Part shown: piece by piece, positions 1 through 6,954 of the stretch | Numbering within the stretch: position 1 is the stretch's first letter | Layout of the letters: the number at the start of each line of letters is the position of its first letter | Origin: Nitrosospira sp. | GTDB taxonomy: Bacteria; Pseudomonadota; Gammaproteobacteria; Burkholderiales; Nitrosomonadaceae | Assembly: GCA_030453055.1 (NCBI GenBank) | Contig: JAKDLC010000010.1 | Span: 1 to 18,699 of the forward strand | Direction of reading: 5' to 3' | DNA length: 18,699 nucleotides | Translations under genes and position numbers: made by a program | Notes under the pieces: model-generated | Database searches by the model: none | Told to the model about the DNA's origin: nothing | The model's input: the letters and a program-made list of their open reading frames with translations, nothing else

Positions 1-63
1 GCCTGTGCCGAAGAGCAACGTTGAAGAAAGTATATGAAGCCACTTCGCGATAACGTAATCCAT
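1..63 (-). CDS. DUF2269 family integral membrane protein, N-terminal fragment (cut by window edge)
   Basis: Reading the minus strand from an ATG at 63 gives 21 codons before the window ends: MDYVIAKWLHILSSTLLFGT and a further Gly. The start, an acidic/aromatic residue pair followed by a KWLHILSS helix and a Gly-rich turn, is what I know from DUF2269 membrane proteins, which begin with a transmembrane helix of this type. A second ATG lies directly upstream at 66-64, so the start is ambiguous by one codon. I see no good Shine-Dalgarno sequence. The gene lies on the same strand as the SDR-DoxX gene and 142 bases downstream of it. I recall these two families as neighbours in betaproteobacteria, which supports the call. 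The function of DUF2269 is unknown. Only the N-terminus is visible. Confidence 0.6.
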   Translation of the reverse strand, partial: MDYVIAKWLHILSSTLLFGTG

Positions 64-205
64 CATCCTGATCCGGCGGTTGGAAGTGTCCGTCCTGTAG
101 CAAACTCACCACAAGGTAAAAGTCAATCGGCACAAATAGGGCTTGTGATCATAGCGATGTAGCGATGTGCGAAAAAACAGGTGGAAATGAGTGAAAAACG
201 AGCGG

Positions 206-1501
206 TCAACGACCGGACTCGGTATCATGCTTCTCCATCTCGTATAGCAGCCAGATGGCTGCAAGAATAGGCAAATTCTTTATTAACGGGCCAAAGGGAT
301 GCAACCAGAATTCCGGAAGAAAAAACGTGATGGTAACGGTGTAAAGACCAATGAGGGTCGCCTGCGCGATCCAGAGGAACTTGCGATGCTGCAGGAACAG
401 CGTGCCCAGGCCAAAAGCGATATCGAGTGCGGCGGCGCCATAAAGCGCCATGGGGGCGAGCCCTCCCGTGATTCCTACGCGCGCAAGCAAGGCGTAGCTT
501 TCATCGACCGGATAAATCCCCATCGAAACGACGCCGGCGACCAGCCACACAGCGGCGATTGCCGCGCGCAGTATAAACTGCAGCCAATCTGAAAGCGCTG
601 ACAGCCTTAATTCCTTCGCACCCCAGTGAGATACAAATGCGCTAACCGGTCGAGGTTCACGGCCTAAAAGGTCGCGCGTTGCACTTGCATCCGCCGTGTT
701 CCCGCGCTGGAGCATTTGCCAGGTCTCTACGTCCATTAACCCTCCCCCTAAACGCTGGCTGACTCGCGCAGCAGCGCCGATGAAGAGCAATGGTATGTGC
801 AAAAACGTGCCGGCGCCCATCCCCATCATGAGCCGCAGTTCGTTCAAGTAACATTGCAAGGTAAGCGACTGCGGACCCACCAGGGGGACACGGCAGCCCA
901 AGTATTGATCGGTTTCGACAAGCGCCACCACGGCATCGGTCAGATCATCGATATGTATCGGTTGTATGCGTTGATCGCCTCGCCCGGGCACGGGAATAAT
1001 CGGCAGACTTGCAAGCAAATTAAACAGTCTGGCGCTTGCCCCGCCGGACCCGTATACGAGCGATGGCTGCACGACCACAGACCTGTTCCATGAGCTGAGC
1101 AAGGCATCGTCCGCGGCCTTCTTGCTGAGATGATATCGACTGCGCGCCTGCTCATCCGCCCCCAACGCGGATATCTGCACGACTTTGACCCCGGTCGCGG
1201 CACAGGCCTCAAAAAGCGTGCGCGGAGCGCGATCATGAAGCGCCGCAAATGTTTTCCGCCCTTGTTCCCGTAGTATGCCCACCGCGTTAATTGCCACATC
1301 AACGCCCTCCAACCGTGTTTCCCACACATTTACATCGAAATCGCACGTGTAATCGACCGGTATATAAGAGAACCGGCTCTCTAGATTTTTCGCCCTGGAT
1401 TTTTTTATGGCGCATACGACGCGATGCCCCGCATCCGCGAGCGCGATCGCCAAGTGACTGCCGATAAATCCGCTTGCGCCTGTAATCAATATCGTCGACA
1501 T
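206..1501 (-). CDS. SDR-family NAD(P)-dependent epimerase/oxidoreductase fused to a DoxX-like membrane domain
   Basis: With the start at 1501 the protein has 431 residues. The N-terminal half is an atypical or extended short-chain dehydrogenase: Rossmann motif TGASGFIG at residues 7-14, an acidic VDY around 49-51, INAVGIL near 71-77, Ser111, and a YHLSK catalytic motif (Tyr123, Lys127). From about residue 305 it turns into four hydrophobic helices ending in a charged tail, typical of a DoxX-like domain, so the enzyme is probably tied to the inner membrane. The frame stays open to an ATG at 1543. I prefer 1501 because it puts the Rossmann strand at residue 3, as is usual, while the extra 14 residues look unstructured; neither start has a convincing Shine-Dalgarno. 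The substrate is unknown; quinone, sugar-nucleotide or lipid-linked substrates are all possible. The adjacent DUF2269 gene suggests a membrane pair. Confidence 0.88.
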   Translation of the reverse strand: MSTILITGASGFIGSHLAIALADAGHRVVCAIKKSRAKNLESRFSYIPVDYTCDFDVNVWETRLEGVDVAINAVGILREQGRKTFAALHDRAPRTLFEACAATGVKVVQISALGADEQARSRYHLSKKAADDALLSSWNRSVVVQPSLVYGSGGASARLFNLLASLPIIPVPGRGDQRIQPIHIDDLTDAVVALVETDQYLGCRVPLVGPQSLTLQCYLNELRLMMGMGAGTFLHIPLLFIGAAARVSQRLGGGLMDVETWQMLQRGNTADASATRDLLGREPRPVSAFVSHWGAKELRLSALSDWLQFILRAAIAAVWLVAGVVSMGIYPVDESYALLARVGITGGLAPMALYGAAALDIAFGLGTLFLQHRKFLWIAQATLIGLYTVTITFFLPEFWLHPFGPLIKNLPILAAIWLLYEMEKHDTESGR

Positions 1502-1588
1502 TATCAGAGAGCCTGAATTTTGGAGGGCTGTGTCCGAACTCATTGGATATTTTCGGGTCGGACAGCATTATGACTGACAAAACCAAAC

Positions 1589-1608
1589 GTTAGTTTCCGT
1601 TAGTTTCC
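1589..1608. repeat. 10-base tandem duplication just before a start codon
   Basis: The unit gttagtttcc occurs twice back to back (1589-1598 and 1599-1608), ending three bases before the ATG at 1612. It occupies the place where a ribosome binding site would be expected, and neither copy is purine-rich. Confidence 0.85.
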
Positions 1609-1611
1609 GCC

Positions 1612-2163
1612 ATGGTGCAGCACGCTAAAACCTGGAGTCAGGCGTTTCGTAACGGTTTGGTTTCGGGTACCGTAGCGAGCGTTGTTTCAACTATTTCCCT
1701 GGCAATTTTTGGCAAGGCTGAATTAGATGAGTCGGCCGCGCCCGTCAATGGCCCCAGCCAATGGGTATGGGGAAGACACGCGCCTTATGAAAACCGCTTC
1801 AGCTTCCGATACACCGTTGTGGGTTACGCGATACATCACGCGGCCTCTGTCTTTTGGGCGACCTGGTACGAAAAACTTCGTCCGAGCCCAAGTCCAACCG
1901 ATAGCGGAACAATAGCGATAGCGCCCGCTGTCATCACCACCGCAGCGGCTTATGTGGTGGACTTTTACGTTATACCAAAACGGCTGACGCCCGGGTTTGA
2001 ACACCGCCTGTCGAAGCGTTCCCTGCTTATGGTTTATGGGACTTTCGCGCTCGGATTAGCTGCTGCCGCCTTGGTAGATCGTTATTGCAAAGCACCCAAC
2101 GGGGGATCGAGAAATCGACCACCATCACTCGATGGTTCCGGTCATAACGGCATCACGGATTAA
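1612..2163 (+). CDS. Hypothetical integral membrane protein (183 residues)
   Basis: I do not recognise a named family. The protein has four likely membrane segments: roughly residues 12-33 (start of the protein), 69-88 (contains the pair HH and WATW), 104-123 (Ala/Thr-rich, ending VVDFYVIP) and 139-159. A hydrophilic loop at 37-65 carries QWVWGRHAPYENRF. The last 25 residues are polar and Ser/Pro/Asn-rich. The conserved-looking histidines and aromatics next to membrane segments could bind a cofactor, but that is speculation. It is divergent from the SDR-DoxX gene and 170 bases upstream of the FAD-Rieske gene on the same strand. No Shine-Dalgarno is visible before ATG 1612, where a tandem duplication sits instead, so the true start or the mode of initiation is uncertain. 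Confidence 0.65.
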   Translation: MVQHAKTWSQAFRNGLVSGTVASVVSTISLAIFGKAELDESAAPVNGPSQWVWGRHAPYENRFSFRYTVVGYAIHHAASVFWATWYEKLRPSPSPTDSGTIAIAPAVITTAAAYVVDFYVIPKRLTPGFEHRLSKRSLLMVYGTFALGLAAAALVDRYCKAPNGGSRNRPPSLDGSGHNGITD

Positions 2164-2223
2164 CGGCCCCCGGCGTTCGCTCGCCATAAGCGTCACCATA
2201 TGATAAATATTCAGGGGCGGAAT

Positions 2224-2237
2224 GTGCGTTATCGCAC
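2224..2237. promoter_or_regulatory. Small inverted repeat upstream of the FAD-Rieske gene
   Basis: GTGCG-TTAT-CGCAC is a perfect 5-base stem with a 4-base spacer, 97 bases before the ATG at 2334. It could be a weak hairpin at the end of the membrane-protein transcript (no T-run follows) or a regulator site. Evidence is the symmetry only. Confidence 0.25.
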
Positions 2238-2317
2238 GGAGCCTGTTTATTCAACCTTCTATTATCCATCCATGATTTAAACATATGTGATGCGCGCGCT
2301 CGTAAAAAAGTCCAAGA

Positions 2318-2341
2318 ATGGATAGTCTGCCCAATGAATAG
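2318..2341 (+). other. Seven-codon upstream ORF overlapping the start of the FAD-Rieske gene
   Basis: ATG at 2318 reads MDSLPNE and stops at TAG 2339-2341. It overlaps the ATG at 2334, which itself reads MNSLPNE before continuing into the full protein. The near identity of the two peptides shows that 2318 was probably the original start before the 16-base duplication described below. Whether it is translated now cannot be told from sequence. Confidence 0.5.
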
Positions 2342-2376
2342 TCTGCCCAATGAATCCACATCGGGATCCACATCGG
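2322..2376. repeat. Two tandem duplications at the 5' end of the FAD-Rieske gene
   Basis: First, the 16-base unit atagtctgcccaatga is directly repeated (2322-2337 and 2338-2353). Second, atccacatcgg occurs at 2354-2364 and again at 2366-2376, a 12-base period that encodes the repeated Ser-Thr-Ser/Gly run of residues 8-14. The 16-base unit is not a multiple of three, so it changes the reading frame. Both lie before the conserved start of the FAD domain, so they alter only the N-terminal leader. Confidence 0.9.
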
Positions 2377-3881
2377 TCTGGATGACTACGGTTTTGCCGC
2401 GATTTCCCGCCTTGCATGGAAAGCTTGAAACCGGGGTTTGTGTCATTGGAGGAGGTATCGCCGGTCTCACGACGGCTTACCTCTTATCCAGGGAAGGCAA
2501 AGCCGTGGTTCTCGTCGATGCCGGGGATATAGGAGGAGGAGAGACGGGACGAACAACCGCTCATTTCTTTCCCCCTGATGACCGATATTTTGTAATTGAA
2601 GACGCTTTTGGGGCGGACAAGGCGCGGCAGGTAGCAGAGAGTTTTCAGCAGGCTACCGGGCTCGTTGAATCGATTATCAAGAAAGAAAAGATAGATTGTG
2701 AGTTTGAACGATTGAGCGGCTATCTATTTTCATTAACGAGCGATGGATACGCCGGACTGGACAAAGAATTTGACGCGGCGCGCGGCGCAGGTGTTGAGGT
2801 TCACAAAAAAGAGCGCGCGCCCGGCTTGAGTTTTGATACGGGCCCATGCCTGGAATTTGTCGATCAAGCACAGTTTCATCCGCTCAAATATCTGAATGGG
2901 CTCGTTGAGGCCTTCCTGCGCAACGGAGGAAGCATCTACAATCAGACACGCGCGCTTGACATCAGTAGTCATGGCGAGGCCCGGATAGTCACGACCGATG
3001 ACGGAAAAATCGAAGCCCATGCGGTAGTTGTGGCTACCAATACGCCATTTAATGACCGTCTGGTCATGCATACGAAGCAAGCCGGCTATCGTACATATGT
3101 TGTGGGCATCCGTGTGCCCAAAGGCTCGGTACCCCGGATTTTGCTGTGGGATAACGGCGATCCCTACTACTACGTCCGGTTGACTACACCCGATGAAAAA
3201 TCCGAACATGAAATCCTGGTGGCCGGAGGAGCGGATCACAAAGTGGGACAAGACGAGCACCCTGCGCATCGTTACGATGAGATCGAACGATGGGTACGCC
3301 AGCATTATCCAATGGCCGGATCCGTCGATTTCAGATGGTCGGGGCAGTATATGCAACCTGCGGACGGTGTCGGATATATGGGCCGGAATCCGATGGATAA
3401 CGAGAACGTATACGTTATTACGGGAGACTCCGGCAATGGCATGACGCACTGCACCGCAGGCGCGATACTGATCACCGATTTAATTATGGGCCGGAATAAT
3501 TCCTGGCTTGATCTCTACGATCCGTCCCGAAAAGCCACCCACGGCATGCCCGAATTTCTCAAGGAACTGGGCAACACGCTGTCCCAATATGGCGATTGGA
3601 TGACAGACGGGGATGTAGACTCACCTCAGCAAATCGCATGTGGAGAAGGCGCCGTGGTGCGTAAAGGAGAAAAGCAGATAGCTATTTATCGTGATGACGA
3701 AGGCAAGACACACGCTCTGTCTGCCGCCTGTACGCATTTGGGATGTGTCGTGTCGTGGAATGCAGTGGAGAAGTCATGGGACTGCCCTTGTCATGGATCG
3801 CGCTTCAGCGTCAACGGCCAGATTCTTCATGGACCAGCGGCGAAACCATTGGAAGCGATCCAGTGGGCCCCGGAAGTGTAA
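2334..3881 (+). CDS. FAD-dependent oxidoreductase (DAO family) with C-terminal Rieske [2Fe-2S] domain
   Basis: The protein has 515 residues. The N-terminal domain is a DadA/glycine-oxidase-like flavoprotein: dinucleotide-binding motif VIGGGIAGLTTAYLL at about 37-51, an FAD-proximal GGGETGRTTAHF at 67-78, and a C-terminal FAD contact around GDSGNGMTH (364-372). The C-terminal domain, about 430-515, is a Rieske fold: ligands Cys466, His468, Cys484, His487 in CTHLGC and CPCHG, with Cys471 and Cys486 placed for the usual disulfide. The family is annotated as FAD-dependent oxidoreductase with Rieske domain; substrates are mostly unknown, and the iron-sulfur centre presumably passes electrons between the flavin and a partner. 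No signal peptide or membrane segment is seen, so it is probably cytoplasmic. The family's SVWM lead-in to the first domain (residues 14-17) favours a start upstream of Met17, hence 2334. The 5' end is rearranged by duplications. Confidence 0.9.
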   Translation: MNSLPNESTSGSTSVWMTTVLPRFPALHGKLETGVCVIGGGIAGLTTAYLLSREGKAVVLVDAGDIGGGETGRTTAHFFPPDDRYFVIEDAFGADKARQVAESFQQATGLVESIIKKEKIDCEFERLSGYLFSLTSDGYAGLDKEFDAARGAGVEVHKKERAPGLSFDTGPCLEFVDQAQFHPLKYLNGLVEAFLRNGGSIYNQTRALDISSHGEARIVTTDDGKIEAHAVVVATNTPFNDRLVMHTKQAGYRTYVVGIRVPKGSVPRILLWDNGDPYYYVRLTTPDEKSEHEILVAGGADHKVGQDEHPAHRYDEIERWVRQHYPMAGSVDFRWSGQYMQPADGVGYMGRNPMDNENVYVITGDSGNGMTHCTAGAILITDLIMGRNNSWLDLYDPSRKATHGMPEFLKELGNTLSQYGDWMTDGDVDSPQQIACGEGAVVRKGEKQIAIYRDDEGKTHALSAACTHLGCVVSWNAVEKSWDCPCHGSRFSVNGQILHGPAAKPLEAIQWAPEV

Positions 3882-3975
3882 TAGCGCTAGTTCTTGTCAG
3901 TTTATGCATGGCTGTTACCAGACGCACTTCCGAAGAAAATAATGCCGAACGGCGCTACAAGCGCCAGCAAAACCG

Positions 3976-4878
3976 ATGAAAGGCGCCATGCAGACCACTC
4001 GAACCGGTACGCCGGTCCACCCGGCATACAGACTGCTGCGTACGGCCGTCAGCGAAGCACTGCAGCAGCTGCAGGCGCCACAGCCTATTTCGGATGAAGC
4101 CATTCACGATGCCCGAAAAGCTTTGAAGAAAGCACGAGCGGCTCTGCGCCTGCTGCAGGACGGAATGAGTAAGACGACTTACCAGGAGGAAAATTCGGGC
4201 CTACGGGATGCGGGCCGTTTCCTGTCGCCGTTGCGTGACGCCAAATCGCTGATTGACGCTTTCGATTCCCTGCATGATCGCTATATCCACAAACTGCAAG
4301 GAGTCGAGCTCGCTCCACTTCAAAAAATATTACCAGAAAATCTAACGAAGGCGCGCCGCCATCTCCATCTTCCAGGCAAGTCAACAGAGCTGAAAAACAG
4401 CATCCGTTTACTTAAGAATTGCATCACCTCGGCAAAGAAAAAAGATTTCCCATCTATCGATTCCGCCACCATCGACTCGGGACTGCGCCGAATCTATCGC
4501 AAGGGCTGTAAAGCACAGGCTGACGCGAAGTCGGCTCAAACTACGGAAGCGCTGCATGAATGGCGAAAACAGGTTAAATATTTGCTTAACGCAGTCGATG
4601 GACTTCACACTTCAAAAAAGGACAACGCAGGAGGCGACGTAGCGAAAATCCTGAAACGGGCGGATCAGCTGGCGGATTACCTGGGAGACGATCACGAACT
4701 CGCTATGCTGGCACAGGAAACCGCGCGAGGAACCTATGCGTCGGTTGATGCCGATGTGATAAAGGCGCTACATGCTTTAATTGACCGCCGGCGAGCGAAA
4801 CTGCAACAGCGCGCCTTCAGATCAGGCAAGAAACTCTATGACAGGAAACCCAAAAAATTTACGAAACAGGCAGATTAG
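3976..4878 (+). CDS. CHAD-domain protein
   Basis: The protein has up to 300 residues, mostly helical and very basic, with a single CHAD (conserved histidine alpha-helical) domain filling nearly its whole length. The two hallmark helices are present: IHDARKALKKARAALRLL at 43-60 (His44, Arg47, Lys48, Lys51, Arg54) and LHEWRKQVKYL at 193-203 (His194, Arg197, Lys198, Lys201), followed by YLGDDHELAML at 235-245. CHAD domains bind inorganic polyphosphate through such basic clusters and often sit on polyphosphate granules. This copy lacks the CYTH phosphatase domain often fused to CHAD. An alternative start, ATG 3988 (Met5), has a better-placed GAAAGG upstream and may be the real one. It begins 94 bases after the FAD-Rieske gene; no polyphosphate kinase lies in this window. 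Confidence 0.9.
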   Translation: MKGAMQTTRTGTPVHPAYRLLRTAVSEALQQLQAPQPISDEAIHDARKALKKARAALRLLQDGMSKTTYQEENSGLRDAGRFLSPLRDAKSLIDAFDSLHDRYIHKLQGVELAPLQKILPENLTKARRHLHLPGKSTELKNSIRLLKNCITSAKKKDFPSIDSATIDSGLRRIYRKGCKAQADAKSAQTTEALHEWRKQVKYLLNAVDGLHTSKKDNAGGDVAKILKRADQLADYLGDDHELAMLAQETARGTYASVDADVIKALHALIDRRRAKLQQRAFRSGKKLYDRKPKKFTKQAD

Positions 4879-5045
4879 ATTTCGTTCAACATCCGGCTGA
4901 TACCACGCGGCTGTTTCCGGCTGCACCGGTTTCTCATTGGACGGACTAAGAAACTGAAGAGGAGTAAAAACCTGGCGACTTATTTTTCTCATGTGTCTCG
5001 CGCCGGATACGTGCGATGCCGCACTGAAAACCTAATTGCGGTCGC

Positions 5046-5058
5046 GTAAAATTTTTAC
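5046..5058. promoter_or_regulatory. Perfect AT-rich inverted repeat upstream of the EF-hand gene
   Basis: GTAAAA-T-TTTTAC is a perfect 13-base symmetric site centred 39 bases before the ATG at 5091, in the place where a promoter or operator would lie. The rest of 4879-5090 shows no gene or clear terminator. The symmetry is the only evidence for a function. Confidence 0.3.
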
Positions 5059-5090
5059 CGTGATTTCACTAAACCGATGAGGGGCGACTC

Positions 5091-5429
5091 ATGAAACGTT
5101 TTTCCATTTCTTCGACGCCAATCTTTCCATCGCTGGCATTCGCCAGTGCGCTGATTTTCATGACGGCGGATGCGGCTCATGCCCAGTTTTTGCCGGGCCG
5201 GCCGGCGCGAGGAACCACCGGCGCCATTATCGGCAACCCTCCCCCAGAACCAGGCGATATGAGGCTAACGCAGCCCGATCCTCCCAACACCGACCCGATG
5301 ATTCGCCGCCGCGATTCGGTAAGGGAAAGATTGAACTGGATGGATAGAGCCGTGGACCTCGATCGTAACGGCCTGATAAGTCCGGGGGAAGCGGTCAGAA
5401 TTCCGCCCGGACCTCCCTCGTCAAGATAG
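5091..5429 (+). CDS. Secreted protein with a single EF-hand calcium-binding loop
   Basis: The protein has 112 residues. The N-terminus is a signal peptide: basic MKRF, a hydrophobic stretch at about 11-25, and a likely cleavage after AHA at residue 31. The mature part is Pro- and Arg-rich and low in complexity (residues 33-70). Near the C-terminus DLDRNGLISPGE (89-100) fits the canonical 12-residue EF-hand loop, with Asp89, Asp91 and Asn93 at loop positions 1, 3 and 5, Gly94 at 6, Ile96 at 8 and Glu100 at 12. EF-hand loops normally pair; only one is seen here, so it may dimerise or bind calcium weakly. GAGGGG lies a suitable distance before the ATG. It stands alone, 212 bases after the CHAD gene and 61 before the DUF883 gene. 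The role is unknown; the location is predicted to be periplasmic or extracellular. Confidence 0.8.
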   Translation: MKRFSISSTPIFPSLAFASALIFMTADAAHAQFLPGRPARGTTGAIIGNPPPEPGDMRLTQPDPPNTDPMIRRRDSVRERLNWMDRAVDLDRNGLISPGEAVRIPPGPPSSR

Positions 5430-5490
5430 GCTACCTTGGCCGCGAGCGGCTGATTACCGCATATTTTCCATTACAAAAAAGGAGTTAACC

Positions 5491-5904
5491 ATGGCAACCG
5501 ATACTTCCACGACAAAAAAAGATGAAGCACAAGCTGAGGCGAAACACACGGTGCATCGCGCAGGCGCGGCAGCCCATAAGGTCGGGAACGCCGCCAAATC
5601 GGCAGGCAGAAAGACAACTGCCGCTGCCAGTGAAGAGCTCTCCAATCTGAAAGCCGATCTGGATGATCTGATCTCTCGTCTTTCCAGTTTATCGGAGGCT
5701 GAAGTAGAGGAAGCCAAGGAAAAGTTGATGGCGAAGATTGCCTCCACCAAGGAAGAAGCCAGAGGCATGGCAGACAATGCGCGCGAGCAGATCCGTGAAG
5801 GCATTGAGTGTTCTGAAGATTACGTCAAGGGGCATCCCATGCAATCTGTCGGCTATGCGGCGTTAGCGGGTGTTCTGCTTGGCGTGTTGATTACCCGTCG
5901 TTGA
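5491..5904 (+). CDS. DUF883 family (ElaB/YqjD-like) membrane-anchored protein
   Basis: The protein has 137 residues. A charged Ala/Lys/Glu-rich helical region (about 10-110, with coiled-coil character in LKADLDDLISRLSSLSEAE, 50-68) is followed by a hydrophobic C-terminal segment YAALAGVLLGVLITRR, the layout of the ElaB/YqjD/YgaM family. In E. coli YqjD and relatives are tail-anchored inner-membrane proteins that associate with ribosomes in stationary phase. The N-terminal Ala/Lys-rich stretch TVHRAGAAAHKVGNAAKSA is longer than in E. coli proteins. AAGGAG lies seven bases before the ATG, a strong ribosome binding site. It is followed, after a 303-base gap, by YqjE- and YqjK-like genes, matching the E. 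coli yqjD-yqjE-yqjK order. Confidence 0.88.
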   Translation: MATDTSTTKKDEAQAEAKHTVHRAGAAAHKVGNAAKSAGRKTTAAASEELSNLKADLDDLISRLSSLSEAEVEEAKEKLMAKIASTKEEARGMADNAREQIREGIECSEDYVKGHPMQSVGYAALAGVLLGVLITRR

Positions 5905-6207
5905 TGCTGAATCCGGCGGTCGGGCGCACACAATGAATCGTGGCAGCTTTTTGCGCAACTTGACCCTGACCTTTATGTTAAATTCGGTACACAGGGATTG
6001 CACGCTGTCCAACCGCCGGATTTCGGATGACTGATTCCTGCCAGCCCAGCACATAAGTCGAGATAAACCTCTCTCAAAAAACACACATTAATTCATTGAT
6101 TTAACTTGATATCTCAAATGGTATATGTGATTGGTATTGCTTTAAGCAAATTAGTGTTTATTTTCAGCGCATTGCGGCAGTCAGGCCGATTACTTCGCTA
6201 AATCGTC
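5905..6207. other. Gene-free spacer in the yqjD-like cluster, with a long-range inverted repeat
   Basis: No credible gene is seen. The sequence aatccggcggt at 5910-5920 is exactly complementary to accgccggatt at 6012-6022, an 11-base inverted repeat 91 bases apart with two more matching bases after one mismatch. The second half, about 6080-6170, is strongly A+T-rich and probably carries the promoter of the yqjE-like gene, but I could not settle on a -35/-10 pair. The gap separates two genes that are usually contiguous. Confidence 0.5.
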
Positions 6208-6576
6208 ATGTTTGAGACCATTGAAAAAGCCAAGCGATTGGGAGGCATTGCGCTGGAACGTGTCGACGAGTACCTGGAGTTGTTGAGAATATTGGCGGAG
6301 ATTCAAGGGCGGGATTTGAAGCAGCGGGTAATCGGTTTTGCGGTGGTTGCCCTTTTCGCTTTCTTGAGCCTGATATTTCTGGGGCTGGCCGTCATCGTTA
6401 CCTGTTGGGATACCTCCTATCGGGCGATCGCCGCATGGGGGGTGGCGGTTATCTATGCCTTGATCGCCTTCGCGGCTTATCGGGCAATTCGGGACAAGGC
6501 TCGCCCCGTTTCGGCTTTTGATACCCTGCGGGGTGAATTGCGGCAGGATATCGAGCTGATGAAGGATGTGGTATGA
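6208..6576 (+). CDS. YqjE-like phage-holin-family membrane protein
   Basis: The protein has 122 residues. The N-terminal amphipathic helix (1-42) is followed by two hydrophobic segments, about 43-66 (VIGFAVVALFAFLSLIFLGL) and 74-92 (AIAAWGVAVIYALIAFAAY), and a charged C-terminus ending in a helix LRGELRQDIELMKDV. This two-helix arrangement is the putative actinobacterial holin-X/YqjE family (formerly DUF1469), found next to DUF883 proteins. It is an inner-membrane protein of unknown function; the holin name is historical and lysis is not implied. The last codons overlap the next gene by four bases (ATGA), indicating translational coupling. Confidence 0.82.
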   Translation: MFETIEKAKRLGGIALERVDEYLELLRILAEIQGRDLKQRVIGFAVVALFAFLSLIFLGLAVIVTCWDTSYRAIAAWGVAVIYALIAFAAYRAIRDKARPVSAFDTLRGELRQDIELMKDVV

Positions 6577-6800
6577 ACACCTCCCTCGAAGAGGAAAAAC
6601 GAGCGCTATTGGAGCGGATGCACGCCAGCCGCCGAAACTTCCGCTCCCGCTTCGTTGATGAGGATAACCATAATTATGGTCATCCCGGCGATGCCCATGC
6701 ATTCCCCCGCAGCCATACGTTCAAATTTCTGACGCGCCATCCTTACTCCTCCGCCGCCATAGGACTGCTGGCGACATTGGCGGTGCGGGCAGCGAAATGA
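6573..6800 (+). CDS. Small YqjK-like protein
   Basis: The protein has 75 residues and starts in an ATGA overlap with the yqjE-like stop, so it is translated from the same message. It has an N-terminal charged helix (EEEKRALLERMHASRRNFRS), a His/Asn-rich middle (HNYGHPGDAHAFPRSH, 33-48), and a short hydrophobic C-terminus PYSSAAIGLLATLAVRAAK. The pattern of a basic helix, an RHP motif (TRHPYS, 55-60) and a weak membrane segment resembles YqjK and the third gene of yqjDEK operons, although sequence identity to E. coli YqjK would be low. Function unknown. Confidence 0.7.
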   Translation: MNTSLEEEKRALLERMHASRRNFRSRFVDEDNHNYGHPGDAHAFPRSHTFKFLTRHPYSSAAIGLLATLAVRAAK

Positions 6801-6926
6801 CCAACGCTTAGCGCAAAGGGAACGACGGAATCAGAGCTGTAGCGCGGTAACGGTTGCGTCGGCTCAGACGTCCTGCCAATGGAATTTTGACCATTTCCCG
6901 GTACAAGATGCCGGATTTGTCTTATC

Positions 6927-6938
6927 GCTTCGCGAAGC
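6927..6938. repeat. Perfect 12-base palindrome between convergent genes
   Basis: GCTTCGCGAAGC lies between the convergent yqjK-like and lipoprotein genes. As RNA it would form only a short stem with no T-run on either side, so terminator function is doubtful. Confidence 0.3.
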
Positions 6939-6954
6939 AACATCGTTGCCGCAC

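Noticed and set aside
6208..6576. Reading the holin-family label as evidence of a prophage
   Set aside because: The YqjE family carries a historical holin name; the neighbours are housekeeping-type envelope proteins and no phage gene is present.
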